Origin: Baffinella frigidus
Taxonomy: Eukaryota > Cryptophyceae > Cryptomonadales > Baffinellaceae
Reading direction: 5' to 3'
DNA length: 12,163 bases
Assembly: GCA_026770585.1 (NCBI GenBank)
Contig: MU646830.1
Coordinates: forward strand, 105,091 to 117,253
Each line of letters opens with the position of its first letter. Position 1 is the stretch's first letter. Below the pieces are notes generated by a model that saw nothing but the letters and a program-made list of their open reading frames with translations, searched no databases and was not told the origin of the DNA. Shown here in pieces: positions 6,143 to 11,495 of the stretch. The translations under genes were made by a program, and so were the position numbers.

Positions 6143-6395
6143 ATGGTTGTCAACCCCGCCATGATGGACCTCTCAGTGTTTTGTTGCTACGCAAGCCGAA
6201 CTGCGGAGGCCGGACTGATTGAGTATGTGTGGAGGGTAGGTATGCGTTACGGTGTCCACCCTTCAGGCATACTTCCTTGCAGGGGGAAATCGGGGGCCGG
6301 CCGAAGGAGTGTGTGTGGAGGGTGAGTATGTGTTACGGTAGCCTGTGTTAGGGTAGGTGGACTGTACGCAAGCCGAACCGCGGAGGTGCCGCCTC
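6143..6395. other. Intergenic stretch with one direct repeat
   Basis: GTGTGTGGAGGGTGAGTATG at 6311 repeats GTGTGGAGGGTAGGTATG at 6226; both are followed by a GTTACGGT motif. CGCAAGCCGAAC.GCGGAG recurs at 5911, 6190 and 6366. I see no supportable gene. Confidence 0.5.
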
Positions 6396-6606
6396 TCCTA
6401 AACCCTAAACCCGAAACCCTGAACCCTAAACCCTAAACCCTGAACCCTACACCCTGCACCCTACACCCTTAACCCTACGCCCTACACCCTACACCCTAAA
6501 CGCTTAACCCTCAACCCTTCAACCCAAACCCCAAACCCTAAACCCTAAACCCTAAACCCTAAACCCCAAACCCTAAACCCTAAACCCTAAACCCTAAACC
6601 CCTCAG
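6396..6606 (-). repeat. Interstitial telomere-like array, C-rich on +
   Basis: Mixed CCCTAAA, CCCTACA and CCCTGAA units, with perfect CCCTAAA runs at about 6534-6600. Polarity is opposite to the arrays at 1-110 and 597-735. It ends AAACCCCTCAG directly against an exon-like segment. Confidence 0.9.
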
Positions 6607-6712
6607 AGGACTACCCGGATCCGGAGCCGAGCGAGTTCCTCATGAAGCCAAAGCCGAAAAAGGCCCGCGTTGTCTCCAAAGAGCAGCAGTATCACTCCTT
6701 TCTCTTGAACCT
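6607..6712 (+). pseudogene. Exon relic (DYPDPEPSEFLMKPKPKKAR), copy 2, most complete
   Basis: After CCCCTCAG the frame reads DYPDPEPSEFLMKPKPKKAR then VVSKEQQYHSFLLN, with third-position G/C bias (GAC TAC CCG GAT CCG GAG). The first half is acidic and proline-rich, followed by a lysine-rich patch. The part after KEQ overlaps the 13-bp repeat motif, so the true exon end is probably near 6690. A third small copy (AGAGCAGAAGTATCACTCC) is at 6770. No family recognised. Confidence 0.5.
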
Positions 6713-6838
6713 TTCTCCCGAACCTTTCTCTCGAATCTTTCTCATAAACCTTTCTCCGGAAGCCACAGAGAGCAGAAGTATCACTCCTTTCTCCTGAACC
6801 TTTCTACGGGGAATCACTGGATGGCAACCGACACCTTA

Positions 6839-6860
6839 TCCCCACCCAAATGGGTGGGGA
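6839..6860. repeat. Perfect 10-bp stem hairpin
   Basis: TCCCCACCCA-AA-TGGGTGGGGA. It is not associated with a visible gene end. It could be the core of a decayed inverted-repeat element like the others in this window. Confidence 0.7.
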
Positions 6861-7279
6861 CGTGACCCGGGCTTGCCCCTGCCAAAAGCCATTTTACCCA
6901 AGAAACAGATCGTTTTTTCTCCAAAAGTGGCCGATTTGTGAAGGAATTAGTGAACTGACCGCAATTCCCGATTTCGATCTAGTCATTTCGCGTAGTTCTC
7001 CTGAACCTTTCTTATGAACCTTTCTCCTGAACTTTTCTCTCGAATCTTTCTCCTGAAGCCACAGCTTACTCCTAGCCCCGTCCCACTTCGATTTCGTCTC
7101 GCCATCAATTCGCCCCCCCCGAAATTTCCAAGGTGAATTTTGAACCCCCCCCCCATGAAAATAAATTACGAGACTCCACTCAAGAATGCAACAGGAGACT
7201 TGATTTGATATGATTTGATTTGGCTGAGTGACTTTTGGCTGAAGTGACTTTTGAAATTGAAATGGTCAACCCCTCGTAG
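6861..7279. other. No recognisable gene; simple repeats
   Basis: Contains a cluster of CTCCTGAACCTTT-type units (6998-7060), two long C runs (about 7112 and 7145) and ATTTGATATGATTTGATTTG near 7204. No convincing open frame or RNA gene. Confidence 0.5.
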
Positions 7280-7416
7280 CCACCCTGAAGGGAACCCGGG
7301 GGCAAATCGTAAGTCAATCTCCCAAATCTTAAGTCGATCTCCCGGATTCCGGGTGCATTTGTATGGGAGTTGACTTAAGCAACCATCGATTTGCCCATAA
7401 GTTACCTCCAGGGTGG
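7280..7416. mobile_element. MITE-like element, CCACCCTGGAGGG family, copy 2 (137 bp)
   Basis: Terminal repeats CCACCCTGAAGGGAAC and GTTACCTCCAGGGTGG, with GGCAAATCG/CGATTTGCC further in. The interior has CTTAAGTC and GACTTAAG facing each other around CCCGGA-T-TCCGGG (7341-7353). GGGAGTTGACTTAAG is shared with 2332-2531, where a different palindrome occupies the same place. Confidence 0.75.
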
Positions 7417-7426
7417 AAACGGCGAT

Positions 7427-7471
7427 CGTGCCACGCCAGATTGCAGGTGGGGGTTGAATTTTTTAAACCCT
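7427..7471 (+). repeat. 45-bp direct repeat, copy 1 (copy 2 at 7641-7685)
   Basis: CGTGCCACGCCAGATTGCAG and the following GTGGGGGTTGAATTTTTT are repeated with a single mismatch 214 bp downstream. The two copies flank the fold-back element at 7539-7639. Confidence 0.85.
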
Positions 7472-7538
7472 CTCAGGGGCGACCATTTTTTACGTAAAAA
7501 CGGCGGTCTCGTCAGGCTTTTGATTTTAATGCTCCGGA

Positions 7539-7639
7539 GTTCCCCATATCAACGAAATTTACTACAAAATTGGCCGCGTCCAGGGCTGGACGTGACTGAT
7601 TTGGTCAATCGTGTAGTGAATTTCGTTGATATGGGGAAC
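7539..7639. repeat. Fold-back element FB-3 (101 bp)
   Basis: 27-bp arms with two mismatches or fewer: left GTTCCCCATATCAACGAAAT, right ATTTCGTTGATATGGGGAAC; the right arm has GTAGTGAATTTCGTTG. The centre has its own stem CGTCCA-GGGC-TGGACG. Confidence 0.85.
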
Positions 7640-7742
7640 TCGTGCCACGCCAGATTGCAGGTGGGGGTTGAATTTTTTGAACCCTACCAGGATAGGGGAT
7701 GCAACTTTTGAAAACCACTGCCTTGAGGGAAAATTGACTTTT

Positions 7743-7784
7743 GGCAACCTCCTCCAAGAATCTGGCAACCTCCTCCAAGAATCT
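7743..7784 (+). repeat. 21-bp tandem duplication
   Basis: GGCAACCTCCTCCAAGAATC (plus T) occurs twice, exactly adjacent. It lies in a stretch where GACTTTTGG recurs. Confidence 0.9.
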
Positions 7785-8000
7785 GTGTTGGCATCAGTCA
7801 AGGGCCTTTCCGGCAACCCGTTTCTGGGGACCACATGTATGCACCCATCTACTTTAGACGTTAGGAAGGCGAATCAAAAGTCAAGTTTCCAAGAGTGGGA
7901 CTTTTGTTGGAGCCATTTCGAGGCGAGTCGCCGTCAACTTTAGACAGCGGCGGAGATCTCACCGCCATAAGTCAATAAATTGACTTTCGCTCGCTCGCAG
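7785..8000. other. Non-coding stretch before an exon, intron-like
   Basis: Contains AGTCAAT-AA-ATTGACT (7970-7985) and GGCGGAGATCTCACCGCC (about 7948-7966). It ends TCGCTCGCTCGCAG, a plausible 3' splice site feeding the exon relic at 8001. Confidence 0.4.
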
Positions 8001-8073
8001 GGACAAGACGTTGATGGCGGAGATAGGGGCGGAGATCGAACAACGCGAAAAGGCCCGCGTTCTCGAAGAGAAG
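8001..8073 (+). pseudogene. Exon relic (MAEIGAEIEQREKARVLEEK), copy A
   Basis: Flanked by CTCGCAG on the left and AAG|GTACCG on the right. The 73-bp exon carries one spare base plus 24 codons reading DKTLMAEIGAEIEQREKARV then LEEK: highly charged, helix- or coiled-coil-prone. Pieces of the same exon lie at 8254-8271 (TTCTCCGAGAGAAG|GTACAT), 8408-8440 (ATGGCGGAGAGAGGGGTGGA) and 8840-8862 (AGGCCCGCCTTCTCCGAGAG, AAG|GTACAC). All three surviving donors are GTAC. The gene family is not recognised; a complete gene must lie elsewhere if it is still functional. Confidence 0.5.
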
Positions 8074-8082
8074 GTACCGCAC

Positions 8083-8259
8083 AAGAATGCTAGAGGGGCC
8101 TATTTAAAACCGATGTGCTTTTATAAAGGCATTTGTGTAGTAACTTTCGTTGATTGGTCACGTAACTCTGCGAAATTAGCACAGTCACGAGGTTGGAATA
8201 CCCTATGCTGATACAAATGTTTACAACCCCACATGTAAATAGGTTCCTCCAGCATTCTC
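8083..8259. repeat. Fold-back element FB-4 (177 bp)
   Basis: Arms AAGAATGCTAGAGGGGCCTA (8083) and TAGGTTCCTCCAGCATTCTC (ending 8259) pair imperfectly and continue inward (GCTTTTATAAAGGCATTTGT against ACAAATGTTTACAACC). The inner part holds GTGTAGTAACTTTCGTTG and TTGGTCACGTAA. The flanks TTCTCGAAGAGAAGGTAC and TTCTCCGAGAGAAGGTAC are direct repeats of the exon end. Confidence 0.7.
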
Positions 8260-8278
8260 CGAGAGAAGGTACATCTCC

Positions 8279-8399
8279 GCAAAAATATTGATAATTATTC
8301 GGGTAACCGAATTGACTACACGGTTGGGTCATACTAGTAATAGTAAACATTTTTGTAGTAAATTTCGCTGCGCCAAAAGCGATTAATTAATACTTCTGC
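8279..8399. repeat. Fold-back element FB-5 (121 bp)
   Basis: Left GCAAAAATATTGATAATTAT faces right CGATTAATTAATACTTCTGC. Inner CCGAATTGACTACA faces TGTAGTAAATTTCGCTG, the shared family motif. More diverged than FB-3 and FB-6. Lies between two pieces of the MAEIGAEIEQ exon. Confidence 0.6.
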
Positions 8400-8407
8400 A
8401 AATATGA

Positions 8408-8440
8408 ATGGCGGAGAGAGGGGTGGAGATCGAAGCACCG
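8408..8440 (+). pseudogene. Exon relic (MAERGVEIEA), copy C, 5' part
   Basis: ATGGCGGAGAGAGGGGTGGA then GATCGAAGCACCGC parallels copy A (ATGGCGGAGATAGGGGCGGA, GATCGAACAACGC). It lies outside any element and is followed by unrelated repeat sequence; its 3' partner may be the piece at 8840-8862. Confidence 0.5.
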
Positions 8441-8698
8441 CTCATAAGAAAGCGCCTCGCCCTAGGACCCTACAGTAGGCAGATGCCTAGGGCCCCATGC
8501 GTTTCCTATGGGGGAGGCAGTTTCTTATGCGCGAGGTACCTCTGTACGCAGGGCCCGTCCAGGGTTATCCGGTGCCCGTTCTTGGGGCCGTTGGTCCGTT
8601 TTTGTCAACTTTTGGCGAGAAGTGCCCATGCGCCTCTCAAAATCCTGGGAAATTGACTTTTGAATAACCCCCCAAGGGCCCTCCGTGTGTACGCGCAC
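8441..8698. other. Mixed repeat debris, no gene
   Basis: Contains CCCTAGGACCCTACAGTAGG (related to the CCTACGGTAGG motif in several elements) and GTCAACTTTTGG/AAATTGACTTTTG, which face each other around 8600-8660 and may be arms of a decayed element. Confidence 0.4.
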
Positions 8699-8835
8699 TT
8701 ATCCGGGGAAACATATTTTTCTTTCATTTCCTGGCAACGAAAATTACTACACAATTCGTTCTTACTAATATTCAAGCCTTTGTGTAGTAATTTTCGTTGC
8801 CAAGAAATGAAAGAAAAATAGGTTTCCCCGGGTAA
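8699..8835. repeat. Fold-back element FB-6 (137 bp), best preserved
   Basis: 54-bp arms with few mismatches: left TTATCCGGGGAAACATATTT then TTTCATTTCCTGGCAACG, right GTGTAGTAATTTTCGTTGCC to CCCCGGGTAA. A 29-bp loop (8753-8781) contains ATTCGTTCTTACTAATATTC. Right beside it is the 3' part of the MAEIGAEIEQ exon. Confidence 0.9.
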
Positions 8836-8869
8836 GAGCAGGCCCGCCTTCTCCGAGAGAAGGTACACA

Positions 8870-9009
8870 CCCACACGGTGGACTACGAACCTTTCACCAA
8901 AAGTCGACTTGCCTTAAGGCACTTAACTTCAAGGATTTGCTGGTGCAATTTGGTCACGTAACACCCTGAATTTCAGCCGCAACGACACCTTCGTAGCCCA
9001 CCGTGTGGG
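8870..9009. mobile_element. MITE-like element with 20-bp terminal repeats (140 bp)
   Basis: CCCACACGGTGGACTACGAA and TTCGTAGCCCACCGTGTGGG match at 19 of 20 positions. The interior holds the palindrome TGCCTTAAGGCA and a TTGGTCACGTAA motif shared with the fold-back group. Only one copy is seen in the window. Confidence 0.85.
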
Positions 9010-9206
9010 ACGCGGTCCCATTGACCAACCGAGCCTTTCTTAAGTCGATCCTATAGGAACCGTGTGGTCATACGATAACGGACGGAAAATGCGTTAGTTG
9101 GGCCTACGGTGCTGACTACGGTAGGCCGTAGGGGCCTAGGTCCTTTGAAATCGGGGTGCAGTTACAAGTGGGTGGTGTGTGGTAATTTTCGCACAAATAG
9201 TCGCGT
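9010..9206. other. No gene seen; repeat-related
   Basis: Contains GGCCTACGGT...ACGGTAGGCC (about 9100-9124) and GTGGTAATTTTCGCACAAATAG (about 9178-9200), which matches the reverse complement of the sequence at 10990-11016. Probably the left part of a fold-back element centred on 9230. Confidence 0.45.
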
Positions 9207-9251
9207 TTGGTCACGTAGTAGCCTGCGGACATCCGCGGGCTACGTGACCAA
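9207..9251. repeat. Palindrome with GGTCACGTAG ends, GC-rich core
   Basis: The left arm is TTGGTCACGTAG + TAGCCTGCGGA and the right arm is TCCGCGGGCTACGTGACCAA. Removing one GTA duplication on the left gives 19 of 20 pairs. A relative with the same outer arms but an unrelated core is at 10950-10987. Confidence 0.85.
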
Positions 9252-9370
9252 CCCCGCCCGTGTGAACGCTACAGGCTCCACGAATCCCAAGGAGGCCAAT
9301 GCCTAAGTGAATGCACTTAAGGAGGCTTAAGTGAATCTACGCCGACGTCCTCATAACCTTGCGTCCTTAG

Positions 9371-9667
9371 ATGTCCTTAGAGCCTAGATACCCACAGCCC
9401 GCGACTGGTACAAAACTCAACAACCACTCAGAAATAGTCCCACTCGAGTGGAACCTTTGCCCCGTTTCCAGAACATTGACAAAAAAGGAAAAGGCAGTAT
9501 TAAGCACACACAATTTACAACCTAAACCATATGTTGGACGTGGAACTGATGTTCAAAGAACCGCATATTCTAATTATTTAAATCAACAGGTAGCACTTCA
9601 TATAAGACCTAAAATGACTAATAATGCTATCCCAAGAAAGTGCACACAGCGGGCAACGAAGGGATAA
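9371..9667 (+). CDS. Open reading frame of 98 codons with an AT-rich, organelle-like segment; unknown
   Basis: ATG at 9371, stop at 9665-9667. Codons from about 9474 to 9642 are strikingly AT-rich (AAA, TTA, CAA, CCA, GTA, AAT, TAT), unlike the rest of the window. That part reads LTKKEKAVLSTHNLQPKPYV then GRGTDVQRTAYSNYLNQQVA, which is protein-like. The left part overlaps a copy of the CCTTTGCCCCGTTTCCAG unit of the array at 10105, and the right part runs into a transposable element, so the whole ORF is probably a chance chimera around a fragment of foreign coding sequence. An organellar insert (NUMT or NUPT) is one explanation, another AT-rich source is possible. I do not recognise the protein. 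Confidence 0.35.
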   Translation: MSLEPRYPQPATGTKLNNHSEIVPLEWNLCPVSRTLTKKEKAVLSTHNLQPKPYVGRGTDVQRTAYSNYLNQQVALHIRPKMTNNAIPRKCTQRATKG

Positions 9668-10002
9668 CCCATCAAGACTTATCAATGGGGCTCTGCGGTA
9701 TGCGATTCCGTAGAGACATACCACGCAAGAGCGTAGGGCAGAGTGACCCACAGGAGAAATAGTAGAATTCTACTATTTCTTAAGTTCATAAGTGGACATT
9801 CTTCCCACAGAAAAATCGAAAATTCGGAAAGTTGTTACAAATTCCGTGTGAACTGGCTTGTTTTCCCAGGTCAGCCCTACACTCTTGCGTGGTAGGGGGG
9901 TTCCTACGGATAAGGTAACGGATTTTGGACTTATCCTACGGATAAGGTAACGGATTTTCGATGGCTAAGTCACCGAAAATCTCTTGGTTATCACTGCGTG
10001 AC
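9643..10002. mobile_element. CCACACAGCGG-family element, copy 3, interrupted by another element
   Basis: The left part (GCACACAGCGG, AAGGGATA, GTAGAGACATA) and right part (AGGGGGGTTCCTACGGATAA, CCGAAAATCTCTTGG, CACTGCGTGAC) align with 3987-4147 once 9721-9892 is removed. The right part also carries a ~37-bp internal duplication of CCTACGGATAAGGTAACGGA (9903 and 9940). Confidence 0.75.
9721..9892 (-). mobile_element. MITE-like element, CCACGCAAGAGTGT family, copy 2 (172 bp), nested
   Basis: Same length as the copy at 4672-4843, opposite orientation. Ends CCACGCAAGAGCGTAGGGC and GCCCTACACTCTTGCGTGG. Flanked by TA on each side (GAGACATA ... TAGGGGGG), where the uninterrupted host element reads GACATAGGGG, so TA was duplicated on insertion. 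This is typical of Tc1/mariner-type transposition. The palindrome here is AGAAATAG + TAGAATTCTA + CTATTTCT. Confidence 0.85.
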
Positions 10003-10104
10003 TCTATTGAATCTTCACCCCGGAGAGATTCTAGACTTTGAGCGTGTTTCCCGGGTGAGAATCAACTTTGGACCGATTCCCGAAGTCACCAGTGACGGTT
10101 AAGT

Positions 10105-10349
10105 GGACCTTGACCCCGTTTTCAGAACAAGAAATTCTACTGAACCTTTACCCCGTTTCTAGGTCAAGAAAATTCTACTGAACCTTTACCCCGTTTCCAG
10201 GCCAAGAAATCCTACTGAACCTTTCCCCGTTTTCAGAACAAGAAATTCTACTGAACCTTTACCCCGTTTCCAGGTGAATAAAATCGACTGAACCTTTACC
10301 CCGTTTCCAGGTCAAGAAAAAGTCTACTGAACCTTTACCCCGTTTGCAG
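10105..10349 (+). repeat. Seven-unit tandem array resembling repeated 3' splice sites
   Basis: Units of 36-39 bp start near 10105, 10142, 10180, 10217, 10254, 10290 and 10329. Each has CTACTGAACCTTTACCCCGT followed by TTCCAG or a variant, then GTCAAGAAATT or AACAAGAAATT. CTGAAC resembles a branch point, followed by a pyrimidine-rich tract and CAG. The last unit ends CGTTTGCAG directly before an exon-like segment. A stray unit is at 9452-9474. Confidence 0.85.
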
Positions 10350-10434
10350 AACACGGAAGAGGTGAAGGAGAAGGAAGTCCCCATCGACATGGGGCAATGG
10401 CTCCAATTCCTCCTCGTGTCCGCTGCTTTCGCCG
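10350..10434 (+). pseudogene. Exon (TEEVKEKEVPIDMGQWLQFL), possibly part of a gene
   Basis: Bounded by TTTGCAG and CCG|GTGAGC. The frame of 28 codons plus one base reads NTEEVKEKEVPIDMGQWLQF then LLVSAAFA: charged, then hydrophobic, like the start of a membrane or signal segment. A GT...TTTTCCCCCCTAG intron of 60 bp (10435-10494) follows. Decayed copies of its central part lie at 10595, 11101, 11219 and 11465. Family not recognised. The next in-frame exon is unclear, so this may be a relic. Confidence 0.45.
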
Positions 10435-10494
10435 GTGAGCCCCGAAACCGCGCCCGGACTGAAACTACCTACGAGTCCGTCTTTTCCCCCCTAG
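10435..10494 (+). other. Candidate 60-bp intron
   Basis: GTGAGC donor, GGACTGAAACTACC as a branch-point-like stretch, CTTTTCCCCCCTAG acceptor. What follows (GCAATTCCTAGGTCCCTAGG) is repeat-like rather than clearly coding. Confidence 0.4.
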
Positions 10495-10553
10495 GCAATT
10501 CCTAGGTCCCTAGGGGTTTCCTACCGTAGCGTCCTCGGAATGTTCTCCATGTC

Positions 10554-10567
10554 CGCCAGATCTGGCG
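10554..10567. repeat. 14-bp perfect palindrome CGCCAGATCTGGCG
   Basis: Its inner 12 bases, GCCAGATCTGGC, are identical to the centre of the palindrome at 4783-4810, although the flanks do not match that element. Confidence 0.8.
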
Positions 10568-10594
10568 TAAAGGTGCAATGTGAGACTTTTTCCT

Positions 10595-10612
10595 AGTGGC
10601 TCCAATTCCTCC
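10595..10612 (+). pseudogene. Exon relic (WLQF), decayed copy
   Basis: TGGCTCCAATTCCTCC directly follows ACTTTTTCCTAG, so it again looks like an exon start; it matches 10400-10414. It degenerates at once. Confidence 0.4.
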
Positions 10613-10835
10613 CGCCTTCTCATTCTATCTTCCAACCGACATTATCAAATCTTCGAATTGGGGGTTTGGGTACGTAGGATATCGCAACGGTTCAAAAATA
10701 CTGTGTCATCTTACGGGTAGGGGGGTGCATCGTGTCAGCAACCAAGGCCTAAGATAGCATAAAACTTTAGATGGACGCAAAACCCTTAAGATCCTTCCGG
10801 ATCCGGGCGCAGACTTCGAAAAATGTTGGTTTCTG
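10613..10835. other. No gene seen
   Basis: Contains CCTAAGATAGCATAAAA (10749-10765), a reverse-complement piece of the 243-bp palindrome at 3744-3986. Otherwise no repeat or open frame I can support. Confidence 0.4.
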
Positions 10836-10842
10836 ATCAACG

Positions 10843-11030
10843 AAAATTGCTACGGTGGGGCCCCGGGTTTAGGGTTTCCACTCGAGGCTGGAAGAGGGGG
10901 TATTTCAAATGTGAGGTTGTTAAATTTAGTACCAGTCACGGGCATGCTTGGTCATGTAGCTCAAGTTATAACTTGAGCTACGTGACCATATGCCCCTATT
11001 GGTATGAAAATTACTACATAATTCTTTTTT
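10843..11030. repeat. Fold-back-related element with a 38-bp palindrome at 10950-10987
   Basis: The palindrome is GGTCATGTAGCTCAAGTTA facing TAACTTGAGCTACGTGACC, with one mismatch in 19. Weaker pairing continues outside (GGGCAT/ATGCCC, TACCAG/TTGGTA). GATCAACGAAAATTGCTAC at the left and GAAAATTACTACATAATTC at the right are motifs of the fold-back family. CCACTCGAGGCTGGAA at 10878 is shared with 4190. Confidence 0.7.
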
Positions 11031-11100
11031 TCTTCACTTGTCAAAGAATGACTGTTTTAAAATAGTCATACTTCTAGCCTCGAGCGGTTAGGAGGAAAGT

Positions 11101-11138
11101 TCCATGCTCTAATTCCTCCGCCTGTCCTCTGTGGTGAC
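11101..11138 (+). pseudogene. Exon relic, decayed copy of 10390-10440
   Basis: CCATGCTCTAATTCCTCCGC, CTGTCC and CCAGTGAG line up with CAATGGCTCCAATTCCTCCT, GTGTCC and CCGGTGAG of the exon at 10350. It includes the donor-like GTGAG. The frame has a stop (TAA). Confidence 0.4.
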
Positions 11139-11149
11139 CAGTGAGGCCC

Positions 11150-11175
11150 AGGGTTTAGGGTTGAGGGGTTGAGGG
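11150..11175 (+). repeat. Short telomere-like patch, G-rich on +
   Basis: AGGGTTTAGGGTTGAGGGGT then TGAGGG. Same polarity as the left-edge arrays and opposite to the large array 320 bp downstream. Confidence 0.8.
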
Positions 11176-11186
11176 ACAACTTTGTT

Positions 11187-11250
11187 TGTCGGTCAGGCTC
11201 GGAACCTGTCTTTTGACGCGGGAAAATGGCTCTAAGCCCGCCTCGTATCC
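11187..11250 (+). repeat. Direct repeat, copy 1 (copy 2 at 11428-11490), containing an exon relic
   Basis: TGTCGGTCAGGCTCGGAACC and GACGCGGGAAAATGGCTCTA recur at 11428 with few changes (GACGCGGGCAAATGGCTCCA). The latter part resembles the WLQF exon. A 161-bp element lies between the two copies. Confidence 0.75.
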
Positions 11251-11264
11251 TCTGGTGTTACCGG

Positions 11265-11425
11265 CCACTCAGCGGACTTCCCAGGGATTTTGAATAAGCC
11301 CTAAGCGATCAGACCTAGGACTCTACGGTAGGCAACCCGTAGGGATACAGGGGGGTTCCTACGGATAAGGTAACGGAAACTCGGCCCGATTTGGGCCGAA
11401 AATCCCTTCGTAGCCCGCTGTGTGG
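11265..11425. mobile_element. MITE-like element, CCACACAGCGG family, copy 2 (161 bp)
   Basis: Ends CCACTCAGCGGACTTCCCAG and CCCTTCGTAGCCCGCTGTGT (then GG). Aligned along its full length with 3987-4147 and identical in size, including CTACGGTAGGCAACCCGTAG and CGGCCCGATTTGGGCCG. Confidence 0.85.
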
Positions 11426-11495
11426 CTTGTCGGTCAGGCTCAGAACCTGTCGTGTGACGCGGGCAAATGGCTCCAAGTCCTCCCCGTGTCCTCTC

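Noticed and set aside
10105-10349. CRISPR array
   Set aside because: Unit lengths are regular, but there are no unique spacers between repeats: units are contiguous near-copies, so this is a tandem repeat. The genome also looks eukaryotic.
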